Shown here in pieces: positions 8,702 through 17,307 of a stretch of 64,000 bases of DNA. A model generated the notes under the pieces. It made no database searches. It was not told where the DNA came from and worked only from the letters and a program-made list of their open reading frames with translations. The DNA is from Lutispora sp003527145 (lineage in GTDB: Bacteria; Bacillota; Clostridia; Lutisporales; Lutisporaceae): the NCBI GenBank assembly GCA_029983695.1, contig JASBZB010000008.1, positions 65,108 through 129,107 of the forward strand. Reading direction: 5' to 3'. A program made the position numbers and the translations under genes. Within the stretch, counting starts at the first letter, position 1; each line of letters begins with the position of its first letter.

Positions 8702-8730
8702 ATATTACCACGTATAAATTCACATGTCAA
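8702..8730 (-). promoter_or_regulatory. sigma-A promoter of the asd/dap/lysC operon
   Basis: On the minus strand TTGACA (plus 8725-8730) and TAATAT (plus 8702-8707) are 17 bases apart, with the riboswitch starting about 30 bases downstream. Confidence 0.75.
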
Positions 8731-8778
8731 CATTATATGCTTCTATTCATATTAATTCTTATGGTCAATTGTAAATTA

Positions 8779-8807
8779 TTGATTATTATTGTAAAATCAA
8801 ATATAGT
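8779..8807 (+). promoter_or_regulatory. promoter for the surface protein gene
   Basis: TTGATT at 8779-8784 and TATAGT at 8802-8807 have a 17-base spacer, 31 bases before the TTG start at 8839. It is divergent from the asd promoter. Confidence 0.5.
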
Positions 8808-8838
8808 AAAAACTTATTTATATGGAGGGGGGAGAATT

Positions 8839-10155
8839 TTGAGAGTAAAGCCTATCATTATGATATTCATATTATTCACCATAGTATTTTTTGTGCCATT
8901 CTCAGTCGCATCAGCAGAAAATGGACAAAATGTTTGGGATGGATACGATTTAGAGGTGTTGAACACCTATGATTCACAGTTGGTAGGGCAGAACTCAACT
9001 ATTGAAATTATTGAGGACAAGCTGATTTATAATGGCGAATATATTGTTAAGAATAAGACTGATAAGACTATAGAAGTTATATTGGGATTGCCTTCGAATA
9101 ATCTAGAAAATATTCAGATAACAGATAGAGGCAGTTCGATTAAGCATTATAATAGAAGCGGGAGTTATATTGAAGATAAATATCCTTCAGAATCATTACC
9201 GAAGGCAGCAAAATGGCATACAATCAGCTTATGGTTAAAGGGCGGAGAAACAAGAAACCTCAATATCAGATATGAAGCTAAACTTATTAATGACAGCAAA
9301 GGGGTGTACAGCATCAGGTATAACAGAAATAAAAACCTGATGGATTCCGAGGCTTCAACGATTGCGTTATCTTTGAGGGATTTTTTTCCGTATAATATTT
9401 TGGACAGTACCGGCATTATTTCAGACAAAGCGATATTTGGCAGCAACAATCATCTATTGATGGAGATGAATAAGGACAGTGAAATACTTGGCTTAGATTA
9501 TGAATTGCTGGATAAACTATCTATAGACAGATTGGATTTCGGCTCTGATAAAAAATTAAAAAATATTGCAGCTTCATTTAGAAAAAAAGAATATGACACA
9601 GTGAATACTTTATGTGATGAATATATTAAAAACCCAGGAGATCCTGCTTTTAGTACAGTCCAAATCCAATATGTAAAAGCGGAAGCATATAGAAAGCAAG
9701 CAAATTTTGAAAAATATTTTGAGTTCTTAAAAGGTTTGGATTTTGAAAAACTATATCCAAATAGATTGAAATATAAGATTTTATACGATGCAGATAGGAT
9801 ATTGCAGGGAAAGGTCCAGGATGCTCAGCTGCTTGCAATAATGAAATCGCTTCAGGCTCAAGCGTATACCGATAATGAATATATAGGCAAGTGGATGCAG
9901 GGTGACGGCAACAGTTATGAGGATGATGGGAGTATCACAAATAGAGGCGACTCAAGTCCTAATAAGGTTAAGGAAGACAGCGTAGTTGCAAAAACTATTA
10001 AGCATCTGAAGTTAGAGAATATTATTTATAAAATTAAGGCATTTAAATATACTTCGCTTATTGTGATAGTTGCCGCTTTTTTGCTGGGATATTTTTTTGG
10101 AAGAAGAAAGAGAAAACGCAAAAGTACCGTTTCTTATTATACATTTAAAAGATAA
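8839..10155 (+). CDS. hypothetical secreted protein with C-terminal membrane anchor
   Basis: I do not recognise a named family. The start is the TTG at 8839 with GGAGGGGGGAG at 8824-8834; the open frame upstream only runs through the riboswitch region. A signal peptide occupies about residues 5-28, then a roughly 270-residue extracellular part rich in beta structure (about 30-190), then a helical segment with paired short helices resembling tetratricopeptide-type packing (about 235-330). A single membrane segment near the C-terminus (YTSLIVIVAAFLLGYFF) ends in a basic RRKRKRK stretch. It is therefore probably exposed on the cell surface. The methyltransferase gene starts 14 bases after its stop. 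Confidence 0.65.
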   Translation: MRVKPIIMIFILFTIVFFVPFSVASAENGQNVWDGYDLEVLNTYDSQLVGQNSTIEIIEDKLIYNGEYIVKNKTDKTIEVILGLPSNNLENIQITDRGSSIKHYNRSGSYIEDKYPSESLPKAAKWHTISLWLKGGETRNLNIRYEAKLINDSKGVYSIRYNRNKNLMDSEASTIALSLRDFFPYNILDSTGIISDKAIFGSNNHLLMEMNKDSEILGLDYELLDKLSIDRLDFGSDKKLKNIAASFRKKEYDTVNTLCDEYIKNPGDPAFSTVQIQYVKAEAYRKQANFEKYFEFLKGLDFEKLYPNRLKYKILYDADRILQGKVQDAQLLAIMKSLQAQAYTDNEYIGKWMQGDGNSYEDDGSITNRGDSSPNKVKEDSVVAKTIKHLKLENIIYKIKAFKYTSLIVIVAAFLLGYFFGRRKRKRKSTVSYYTFKR

Positions 10156-10169
10156 GGAAGAATTCAGAA

Positions 10170-10910
10170 ATGACTCAATATGAAGGTTTCGCTAATATTT
10201 ATGACATCTTGATGGATGATGTGGACTATGAAAAATGGGTTAGCTATGTGATGAATATTTTTAAATATATTAATGTACAGCCTAAAAGTGTGCTGGATCT
10301 GGCATGCGGCACCGGAAACATAACTATACCAATGGCAAAACTGGGCTATGATATTTGGGGAATCGATATATCAGAACAGATGTTATCGGTCGCTGAGAAC
10401 AAATCAAGAATGCAGGGCGAAAAGATTAAATTTATCAAGCAAGATATAAAAAATTTGAACCTGACTGGAAGTTTTGATGCTATTATATGCGCCTGTGACG
10501 GTATTAATTATGTCCTTGAAGAAGATGAGCTGCTAAGCACTTTTCAAAGAGCTTATCAGCTTCTGAATGGCGGAGGAATATTTATATTTGACATCAGCAG
10601 CTATTATAAATTAAGTCGCATCATAGGCAACAATACTTTTGTTGAAGAAAAAGACGGGATATTTTACTCATGGGAAAACGAATTTGATGCAGCATCTTCT
10701 ACTTTAACTATGGTATTGAATTTTTTTATTCCTGAAGACAAACTATATAATAGAATAGAAGAAGTGCATGTTCAAAGGGCTTATAAGAATAAAGAGGTTT
10801 GCGATAATTTATTCAAATGCGGATTTAATGTTTTGGAGACTCTGGATGAATTTACTTTTTTTAAAGCCCATGAAGAGAGTGAAAGGGTGTTTTTTATATC
10901 AAAAAAATAA
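10170..10910 (+). CDS. class I SAM-dependent methyltransferase
   Basis: The 246-residue protein carries motif I VLDLACGTGNI (about residues 40-50), the following acidic end of strand 2 in GIDISEQML, and a motif II-like FDAIICACDGINYV. These are the SAM-binding features of the ubiE/SmtA-like group. The substrate cannot be inferred. AAGGAAG precedes the ATG by 8 bases, and it probably shares a transcript with the surface protein gene upstream. Confidence 0.85.
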   Translation: MTQYEGFANIYDILMDDVDYEKWVSYVMNIFKYINVQPKSVLDLACGTGNITIPMAKLGYDIWGIDISEQMLSVAENKSRMQGEKIKFIKQDIKNLNLTGSFDAIICACDGINYVLEEDELLSTFQRAYQLLNGGGIFIFDISSYYKLSRIIGNNTFVEEKDGIFYSWENEFDAASSTLTMVLNFFIPEDKLYNRIEEVHVQRAYKNKEVCDNLFKCGFNVLETLDEFTFFKAHEESERVFFISKK

Positions 10911-10973
10911 AGATACCCGGCTTGGCTGTAATATTAGTTAAAGACGTAAAAATAATAATATATGGGAGGAAAA

Positions 10974-11855
10974 ATGAAAGATATTATACTAAGAGGAACT
11001 AGTAATGATGGCAGCATAAGATTTTGGGCATGTACAACGATAAATATTGTTGAAGAAGCCAGGCTGATACATAATACCTATCCTGTAACAACTGCGGCTC
11101 TCGGGAGAATGTTGACTGCAGGCAGCATGATGGGAACTATGGTAAAGTCAGAAAATGATAAAATAACTTTACAAATAAACGGAAAGGGCCCTGCAGGCAA
11201 TATTATTGTAGTGTCCGATAAAACAGGAGATGTAAGGGGTTATATAGGAAATCCCTTTGTAGATCTGCCGTTGAATGAAGTCGGAAAGCTTGATGTAGGG
11301 GGCGCTATAGGTAAAAACGGATTATTTACTGTGATCAAGGATTTAGGATTAAAGGAGCCTTATGTGGGGCAAGTACCGATTGTAAACGGTGAAATAGCAG
11401 AAGATGTGGCTTCTTACTTTGCAACTTCGGAACAGGTTCCGACTGCCGTGGCATTAGGAGTAAGGGTTGCAAGAGATGGTAAAGTTGATTCTGCTGGAGG
11501 CTTCATTGTTCAGGTAATGCCTGGCGCTGCAGAGGATATTATTGAGTTAATAGAGCAAAATGCTAAAAATATTAAATCTGTTACTGAGGTTATACCCCTA
11601 AATGGGGCCCAGGGACTAATCAAAGAGATAATGAAAGGTGTCGAATACAGAATACATGAAACACGAGAAGTTAGCTATAGATGCAATTGCAATAGGAACA
11701 GATTGGAAAAAGCATTGATCAGCATAGGTAAAAAAGATATCAGCGAAATAATTGCAGAACAGGGCAAAGCAGAATTGATATGCCATTTTTGCAACAAAAA
11801 GTATTTATTCAATAAGGAAGAACTGCAAGATATTTTGAAAAAGGCCACACAATGA
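10974..11855 (+). CDS. hslO: Hsp33 redox-regulated chaperone
   Basis: Hsp33 is a cytoplasmic holdase activated when its zinc-bound cysteines are oxidised. The 293-residue protein has the N-terminal family region (AGSMMGTMVKSENDKITLQI, GPAGNIIVVSD) and the C-terminal zinc site, CNC near residue 236 and CHFC near 268. The start at 10974 follows GGGAGG; an ATG at 10962 overlaps that site and is rejected. An anaerobe would use it under oxygen exposure. Confidence 0.95.
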   Translation: MKDIILRGTSNDGSIRFWACTTINIVEEARLIHNTYPVTTAALGRMLTAGSMMGTMVKSENDKITLQINGKGPAGNIIVVSDKTGDVRGYIGNPFVDLPLNEVGKLDVGGAIGKNGLFTVIKDLGLKEPYVGQVPIVNGEIAEDVASYFATSEQVPTAVALGVRVARDGKVDSAGGFIVQVMPGAAEDIIELIEQNAKNIKSVTEVIPLNGAQGLIKEIMKGVEYRIHETREVSYRCNCNRNRLEKALISIGKKDISEIIAEQGKAELICHFCNKKYLFNKEELQDILKKATQ

Positions 11856-11868
11856 TATAGTTATTTTG

Positions 11869-11886
11869 ATGAATTTTTCATTTTTT
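11869..11886 (+). terminator. weak terminator after hslO
   Basis: ATGAA and TTCAT enclose TTT and are followed by five T residues. The stem is short. Confidence 0.35.
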
Positions 11887-11890
11887 CACC

Positions 11891-11919
11891 TTGACTTTGA
11901 ACTCTCTATGATGTATACT
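11891..11919 (+). promoter_or_regulatory. consensus sigma-A promoter of the tRNA cluster
   Basis: TTGACT at 11891-11896 and TATACT at 11914-11919 with a 17-base spacer, 22 bases before the first tRNA gene. Confidence 0.85.
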
Positions 11920-11941
11920 AAATCTTGTCGTCAGACATGAC

Positions 11942-12017
11942 GGGCGCATAGCTCAGCTGGGAGAGCATCTGCCTTACAAGCAGAGGGTCATAGGTTCGAG
12001 CCCTATTGTGCCCACCA
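11942..12017 (+). tRNA. tRNA-Val (anticodon TAC)
   Basis: Acceptor arms GGGCGCA and TGTGCCC pair, the D-loop (AGCTCAGCTGGGAGAGC) and T-arm (GGTTCGAGCC) are normal, and the anticodon loop CCTTACAAG gives TAC. The CCA end is encoded at 12015-12017. Confidence 0.95.
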
Positions 12018-12023
12018 TCAAAT

Positions 12024-12100
12024 GGCCCAGTAGTTCAGTTGGTTAGAATGCCAGCCTGTCACGCTGGAGGTCGACGGTTCGAGCCCGTTCTGGGTCGCCA
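12024..12100 (+). tRNA. tRNA-Asp (anticodon GTC)
   Basis: Acceptor arms GGCCCAG and CTGGGTC pair with discriminator G and encoded CCA. The anticodon loop CCTGTCACG reads GTC. Confidence 0.95.
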
Positions 12101-12105
12101 TTAGA

Positions 12106-12181
<76 letters not shown>

Positions 12182-12193
12182 TTTTTAGCATAT

Positions 12194-12268
12194 GCGGGTG
12201 TAACTCAGTGGTAGAGTGTCACCTTGCCAAGGTGAAAGTCGCGAGTTCGAATCTCGTCACCCGCTCCA
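12194..12268 (+). tRNA. tRNA-Gly (anticodon GCC)
   Basis: Acceptor arms GCGGGTG and CACCCGC pair, the loop CTTGCCAAG reads GCC, and CCA is encoded. Confidence 0.95.
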
Positions 12269-12271
12269 TTA

Positions 12272-12345
12272 GGCGACATAGCCAAGTGGTAAGGCAGAGG
12301 ACTGCAAATCCTTTACCCCCGGTTCAAATCCGGGTGTCGCCTCCA
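12272..12345 (+). tRNA. tRNA-Cys (anticodon GCA)
   Basis: Acceptor arms GGCGACA and TGTCGCC pair, the loop ACTGCAAAT reads GCA, and CCA is encoded. It is the last of five tRNA genes in this run. Confidence 0.95.
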
Positions 12346-12370
12346 AAAATATATTTGCAGCAAGTAAAAT

Positions 12371-12394
12371 GCTTCTTATGGAAGCGTTTTTTTG
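12371..12394 (+). terminator. terminator of the tRNA cluster
   Basis: GCTTC at 12371-12375 pairs with GAAGC at 12381-12385, followed by a T run (GTTTTTTTG). Confidence 0.8.
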
Positions 12395-12422
12395 TTTTTC
12401 AATATAAATATGATTTTACTGT

Positions 12423-12447
12423 AATCGTTATCAGTTATGATAACAGA
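12423..12447 (+). promoter_or_regulatory. inverted-repeat motif upstream of the DUF6873-type gene
   Basis: GTTATCA and TGATAAC form a perfect 7-bp inverted repeat around GTTA. The same 25-base motif, 19 positions identical in all copies, recurs at 49034 and 60807, each 24-37 bases before a start codon. It may be an operator or a promoter element; the binding factor is unknown. Confidence 0.4.
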
Positions 12448-12483
12448 ACTGCTAAAATATAAAATCAATATATGGAGATCAGT

Positions 12484-13236
12484 ATGGAAAAGTATCTTAA
12501 AACGCCAAATACACCCGAATATAATATAAAGACAGTTCTGTTGGATTATAGAGCCGATGACGAGATCATATCCTCATTGTCAAGGCTGGGGATCGAGGCT
12601 ATAAGGACAGATTGCTGCAATGAACTATATGAGGCAATAAACGGGCACCCTGACATGCTTGTCCATCATATAGGGGACAACGCCATGGTCATTGCACCGA
12701 ATATATATGATAAGCTTGCACCAAAGCTTTTAAAAAAAGGATTTGCATTGACAAAAGGTGCTGCATGGCTTCAAAGAAACTATCCCCAAAACATAGCATA
12801 TAATGTATTAAGAATAGGGAAATTGGCTTTCCACAATACAAGATATACGGATGTACAAATAAGAAATTTTTATGAAAAATTGGATATAAAGTTAGTTCAT
12901 GTGAAGCAAGGATATACAAAATGCTCGGTATGTGTTATCGATGAATTCTCTGCAATTACACATGATCATGGAGTTGCACGAGTTATGGAGAATTACGGGA
13001 TCGATGTTTTAGTTATAAATCCCGGAGATATTGATATTATCGGGCTTGACTATGGATTTATAGGCGGCGCGTCAGGCCTCATATCAAAAAAATGCATTGC
13101 AGTTTCCGGAACGATAAAAGGAATAAAAGATTTTAATAAAATTATGGAGTTTATAGCTTTAAAAGGCATTGATATCAAAATACTCAGCAGCAAGAAAATC
13201 ATGGACATTGGCTCTATAATGCCTATAAGCTATTGA
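12484..13236 (+). CDS. DUF6873 family (GME-fold) protein
   Basis: The 250-residue protein resembles the clostridial DUF6873 family, thought to have the pentein (guanidine-modifying enzyme) fold. Visible marks are VLLDYRADDEIISSLSRLG at the N-terminus, NVLRIGKLAFHNT in the middle, VKQGYTKCSVCVID near residue 140 and DYGFIGGASGLIS near 195. The catalytic role is unknown and I cannot confirm an enzyme active site, although H, D and C residues of the pentein type are present (ITHDHG, KCSVC). ATG at 12484 has GGAG 6 bases upstream, better than ATG at 12472. Confidence 0.65.
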   Translation: MEKYLKTPNTPEYNIKTVLLDYRADDEIISSLSRLGIEAIRTDCCNELYEAINGHPDMLVHHIGDNAMVIAPNIYDKLAPKLLKKGFALTKGAAWLQRNYPQNIAYNVLRIGKLAFHNTRYTDVQIRNFYEKLDIKLVHVKQGYTKCSVCVIDEFSAITHDHGVARVMENYGIDVLVINPGDIDIIGLDYGFIGGASGLISKKCIAVSGTIKGIKDFNKIMEFIALKGIDIKILSSKKIMDIGSIMPISY

Positions 13237-13318
13237 TTTTTAAGGGCTTTAAGCTTATATGATAATTGAATAATTGTTACTGTAACACAAATAATACTTA
13301 CAGGAAGGAGTTGAGCAG

Positions 13319-14227
13319 ATGTACTTAACAACAATTGCCGTTAAAAATAATGATGAAAAGATAAAAAATCATATATATTCAGAGCTGGAATCCATTAAGA
13401 GAGAAGATATGAATATAACGCATGAAGAATATATAGCCGGAGATACGGTCTTCATAAGATGCGGATTGAAAGAAGGATTTATGGCAAAGCTTAAAGAGCC
13501 CAGGTCCTGTGAAGACCTTAAGTATTTGCTGGCTGAAATTTTATGTGATGTTATTATAAATAATTATGAATCAAAGATATTAAAAAAGATAATAAAAGAA
13601 TATTATCTATATCTGAGCGAATACGAAAGGAATCAAATATATGAATCTTCCATCAAGATTCTTGAGGCCGAAGACAGATGTAAAGAAGGATTTTATGGAC
13701 AAACGAGGCGAACAAGAATTATAAGAAAGATATTAAATTATCTTAATGCAGAGAATATAATAATAATTGACGGATTTGTCAATTTCAGATTAAATGATTA
13801 TATTAAAGATTTAAGCAGTATTGTGGAGAAAGCAGTAGAGAGTTATATTACTGAGAGAGAGTATAATGAATTTATAAAGCTGCTCAGATATTTTGTAGAA
13901 ATACAAGAATGCAAGATCAGCACGGTTCATGTAATGCCTTCAGAAAATAGAGGTTATATCCTTATGGATAGCGAAAAAAAACTCATTGATTATGACTGCT
14001 TTGAAGAACTGAGCTTAGAACTCAGCGACAGCGACATAAGTGTTGATGATCTCCTCATCAGCACTCTTATAACAATTGCACCCAACAGAGTAGTTATTCA
14101 TAATTGCGAGGGCTTTAAAAACAAGGAGCTGTTCAGGACAATAAGCAATGTATTTTATGATAGAATAGACAGCTGTAAAGGATGCGACTTGTGCAGTATG
14201 TTTAAAACAAACAAAGAATTAAATTAA
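13319..14227 (+). CDS. ytxC: sporulation protein YtxC
   Basis: The 302-residue protein matches the YtxC family, found in spore formers and usually next to thrS, as it is here with one gene between. Features are the ESSIKILEAEDRCKEGFYG region, RRTRIIRKILNYLNAENIIIIDGFVNFRLNDY near residues 120-160 (a strong family feature), and a C-terminal CKGCDLC cluster. Its biochemical role is not known. AGGAAGGAG precedes the ATG. The gene indicates that the organism can sporulate. Confidence 0.82.
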   Translation: MYLTTIAVKNNDEKIKNHIYSELESIKREDMNITHEEYIAGDTVFIRCGLKEGFMAKLKEPRSCEDLKYLLAEILCDVIINNYESKILKKIIKEYYLYLSEYERNQIYESSIKILEAEDRCKEGFYGQTRRTRIIRKILNYLNAENIIIIDGFVNFRLNDYIKDLSSIVEKAVESYITEREYNEFIKLLRYFVEIQECKISTVHVMPSENRGYILMDSEKKLIDYDCFEELSLELSDSDISVDDLLISTLITIAPNRVVIHNCEGFKNKELFRTISNVFYDRIDSCKGCDLCSMFKTNKELN

Positions 14228-14294
14228 TGTATTATGTAACCTGTTTATGTTATAATCAATAGTATTAAACTATTGATGTAAACGGGTGAAGAAA

Positions 14295-14897
14295 ATGATC
14301 TATAAAATCTTATTTTCTGTGTTTATCGGCGGAGCTATCGGTTGGGTAACCAATGTATTAGCAATAAAGATGTTGTTCAGACCTTTAAACCCTATAAATA
14401 TACCGATATTAGGCATAGAAATACAAGGCTTGCTGCCTAAGCGCAGGTCTGAGATGGCGGCTAGCATAGGGCAGACGGTGGAGCTGGAACTGATAAACTT
14501 TAAGGAAATATTTGAAAAGCTTGTAAACGACAATAATACCGATAGGATTATTATAATAGTTAAGGATAAAATTTCTAGAAACATTTATGAAAAGATGCCT
14601 TCTTTAGTTCCTCAAATAATAAAAAATGCAGTTCTTCAATATATAGAAGAACAGATAGATCGAGAAGCTCCAAATATTATGGCGGGTTTAATCAATGAAA
14701 TATATGAAAAGGCTTCTAGTGAAATTAAAATTGGCGAAATGATCGAGGAAAAAATAAACGCATTCGATCTGATAAAGATTGAAGAAATTACATTAAAAAT
14801 TGCTCAAAGAGAGTTGAAGCATATTGAAGTATTAGGAGGAGTTTTAGGAGCAATAATAGGTTTATTGCAAGGAATATTATTATTTATATTTATTTAG
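14295..14897 (+). CDS. DUF445 family membrane protein
   Basis: The 200-residue protein begins with a membrane segment (ILFSVFIGGAIGWVTNVLAI) followed by the family motif KMLFRPLNP and GLLPKRR, then a helical cytoplasmic or external middle part, and ends with a second membrane segment (GGVLGAIIGLLQGILLF). This is the DUF445 (YheB-like) family of unknown function. The ATG at 14295 has GGTGA 5 bases upstream; a GTG at 14286 is the alternative. A 9-bp hairpin (ATCAATAGT, about 14255-14277) lies just ahead of it. Confidence 0.75.
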   Translation: MIYKILFSVFIGGAIGWVTNVLAIKMLFRPLNPINIPILGIEIQGLLPKRRSEMAASIGQTVELELINFKEIFEKLVNDNNTDRIIIIVKDKISRNIYEKMPSLVPQIIKNAVLQYIEEQIDREAPNIMAGLINEIYEKASSEIKIGEMIEEKINAFDLIKIEEITLKIAQRELKHIEVLGGVLGAIIGLLQGILLFIFI

Positions 14898-14899
14898 TA

Positions 14900-14928
14900 T
14901 TGACATATTAAAACAATGGCATTAAAAT
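14900..14928 (+). promoter_or_regulatory. sigma-A promoter of thrS
   Basis: TTGACA at 14900-14905 and TAAAAT at 14923-14928, spacer 17, directly before the T-box leader. Confidence 0.75.
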
Positions 14929-14934
14929 TATATC

Positions 14935-15160
14935 AATAATTAAATGCATTGAAGAGGACAAGTAAAACAATTGCTGCCATTAGAGAAGAAATGTCATAGG
15001 CTGAAAGCATTTCTTGGCAAGAATGTTTGAATACCACCTTGGAGCAGAGAGCTGAAATCAGTAGGCTTATCCGATGATCACGTTATAATCTATGAGTTGC
15101 AATTAGGGTGGAACCGCGGTTTTCTCTCGCCCCTTAGGGGACGAGAGTTTTTGTTTTTTT
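14935..15160 (+). promoter_or_regulatory. T-box leader of thrS
   Basis: The leader has a long stem I region, a specifier-loop candidate ACC at 15033-15035 followed by A (a threonine codon), the T-box sequence AGGGTGGAACCGCGG at 15105-15119, and a terminator with CTCTCG and CGAGAG arms (15124-15147) before a T run. Uncharged tRNA-Thr should therefore allow read-through. Confidence 0.9.
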
Positions 15161-15191
15161 GTAAATCAATAGTAAAACAGGAGGGAAAGTT

Positions 15192-17102
15192 ATGATAAAG
15201 ATTACTTTAAAGGACGGTTCAGTAAGAGAATATGAAAAGGGAATCAAGGTTCTAGACATTGTTGCTTCAATAGGAAGCGGACTTCTTAAAGCTGCGCTTG
15301 CGGCAAAGGTCAACGGTGAAGTGGTTGAGCTTAGCAAACCGGTAGAACAAGACTCTGCATTGGAGGTTTTGACTTTTGATGATGAGGATGGAAGGCTTCC
15401 CCTGAGACACACTTCTTCTCACGTGTTGGCACAGGCAGTAAAAAGACTATATCCGGATGTAAAGCTTGCAATAGGGCCTGCCATAGACAACGGCTTCTAT
15501 TATGATTTTGATTCGGAGAAAACATTTACCGAAGCAGAACTGGAACTCATCGAAAAAGAAATGGCAAACATAGTCAAGGAAGACTATAAGCTGGAGAGAT
15601 TTGAACTCCCTCGGGAAGAAGCTATAAAGCTTATGGAAGAGAAAGGCGAAAACTACAAGGTAGAATTGATCAAGGATTTGCCGGAGGATGAAATTATTTC
15701 ATTCTATAAGCAAGGCGAATTTGTAGATCTTTGCGCAGGGCCTCATGTTTCGTCAACAGGCAAAATAAAGGCCTTTAAGCTGTTGAGCGTTGCAGGTGCA
15801 TATTGGCGCGGAAGCGAGAAAAATAAAATGCTTCAAAGGATATATGGAACTTCTTTCGTTAAGAAGAGCCAGCTTGATGAACACCTTAATATGCTTGAAG
15901 AGGCAAAGAGGAGAGATCACAGGAAGTTAGGCAAGGAGTTGGATTTGTTCAGCATCCTGGAAGAAGGCCCTGGATTCCCATTCTTCCATCCAAAGGGAAT
16001 GGTAATAAGAAATGTACTGGAGGATTTCTGGAGGAAAGAGCATAAGAAAAACGGATATGAGGAAATCAAAACTCCTATAATATTGAGCGAAGAGCTATGG
16101 CACAGATCAGGCCATTGGGATCATTACAAGGAAAACATGTACTTTACAAAAATAGATGAAGGAGATTATGCAGTAAAGCCCATGAACTGCCCAGGAGGAC
16201 TTTTGATGTACAAAAGAGACCTTCACAGCTACAGAGAACTGCCCATAAGAATGGGTGAGCTGGGACTGGTTCACAGGCATGAGCTTTCGGGAGCCCTTCA
16301 CGGCTTGATGAGGGTAAGGTGCTTTACTCAGGATGATGCACATATTTTCATGATGCCCTCGCAGATAAAGGATGAAATATTGGGAGTTATCAAAATGGTG
16401 GATCAATTCTACAGCTTGTTTGGCTTTAAATATTTCGTTGAGCTGTCAACAAGGCCTGAGAACTCCATGGGATCTGATGAAGATTGGGAAGCAGCTACAA
16501 ATGCTTTGAAGGATGCTTTGGACTCCATAGGACGGCAGTATAAGATAAATGAAGGAGACGGCGCATTCTATGGGCCAAAAATTGATTTTCATCTTCAGGA
16601 CTGCATCGGCCGTACTTGGCAGTGCGGTACAATTCAATTGGATTTCCAGATGCCGGAGAGATTTGATATCACTTATGTAGGAGCAGATGGAGAGAAGCAC
16701 AGGCCAGTTATGATTCACAGAGTAATATTCGGCAGCATAGAAAGATTCATTGCCATATTGACTGAGCATTTTGCAGGAGCATTCCCGGTCTGGATAGCAC
16801 CTACTCAAGTGACCGTGATACCTGTATCTGAAAGGCAGTATGACTATGCAAAGGAAATTGCAGGAAGATTAAATGAATTGGATATAAGGGTTGAATCGGA
16901 CCTTAGGAGTGAGAAGGTGGGATATAAGATCAGAGAAGCTCAGCTTAAAAAGGTGCCTTATATGCTGATTTTAGGAGATAAGGAAGTAGAAGGCGGCAGT
17001 GTTTCCGTGAGGGACAGGAAAGAAGGAGACAAAGGTGCGATGAAGCTTCAAGATTTCATATCTCATATACAAAATGAAATAGCCGGTAAGATAAACAAAT
17101 AG
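15192..17102 (+). CDS. thrS: threonyl-tRNA synthetase
   Basis: It charges tRNA-Thr. The 636-residue protein has an N-terminal TGS domain (about 1-62), a threonyl editing domain with HTSSHVLAQA (near 75) and DLCAGPHV (near 180), the class II catalytic core with MNCPGG (Zn Cys), RMGELGLVHRHELSGALHG motif 2 and HRVIFGSIERF motif 3, and an anticodon-binding domain (about 535-636). The length is normal. AGGAGGG precedes the ATG. It is regulated by the T-box upstream. Confidence 0.97.
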   Translation: MIKITLKDGSVREYEKGIKVLDIVASIGSGLLKAALAAKVNGEVVELSKPVEQDSALEVLTFDDEDGRLPLRHTSSHVLAQAVKRLYPDVKLAIGPAIDNGFYYDFDSEKTFTEAELELIEKEMANIVKEDYKLERFELPREEAIKLMEEKGENYKVELIKDLPEDEIISFYKQGEFVDLCAGPHVSSTGKIKAFKLLSVAGAYWRGSEKNKMLQRIYGTSFVKKSQLDEHLNMLEEAKRRDHRKLGKELDLFSILEEGPGFPFFHPKGMVIRNVLEDFWRKEHKKNGYEEIKTPIILSEELWHRSGHWDHYKENMYFTKIDEGDYAVKPMNCPGGLLMYKRDLHSYRELPIRMGELGLVHRHELSGALHGLMRVRCFTQDDAHIFMMPSQIKDEILGVIKMVDQFYSLFGFKYFVELSTRPENSMGSDEDWEAATNALKDALDSIGRQYKINEGDGAFYGPKIDFHLQDCIGRTWQCGTIQLDFQMPERFDITYVGADGEKHRPVMIHRVIFGSIERFIAILTEHFAGAFPVWIAPTQVTVIPVSERQYDYAKEIAGRLNELDIRVESDLRSEKVGYKIREAQLKKVPYMLILGDKEVEGGSVSVRDRKEGDKGAMKLQDFISHIQNEIAGKINK

Positions 17103-17130
17103 ATATGAGTTAAAATTTTTAGCTGCATTT

Positions 17131-17172
17131 ATAAGCAAGTAGGACATGAAAATGTTTTACTTGCTTATTTTA
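17131..17172 (+). terminator. terminator after thrS
   Basis: ATAAGCAAGTA at 17131-17141 pairs with TACTTGCTTAT at 17158-17168, followed by TTTAT. The loop is 16 bases. Confidence 0.75.
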
Positions 17173-17202
17173 TGTCGAAGCAGTAATAATATAAAGAATA
17201 TT

Positions 17203-17231
17203 TTGATTTTTACATACTTTTAGGCTAAAAT
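17203..17231 (+). promoter_or_regulatory. promoter of the binding-protein/two-component block
   Basis: TTGATT at 17203-17208 and TAAAAT at 17226-17231 with a 17-base spacer. Confidence 0.5.
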
Positions 17232-17307
17232 CATATTACAGACATTTCTAAGGAGCTAATAACTTATTGAAGGATAACAGGTAAGATTTTTTACGGGGGG
17301 TGAAGAT

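Noticed and set aside
8554..8838. N-terminal extension of the surface protein gene
   Set aside because: It runs through the antisense of the lysine riboswitch and its promoter. The TTG at 8839 has a strong ribosome binding site and begins a signal peptide.
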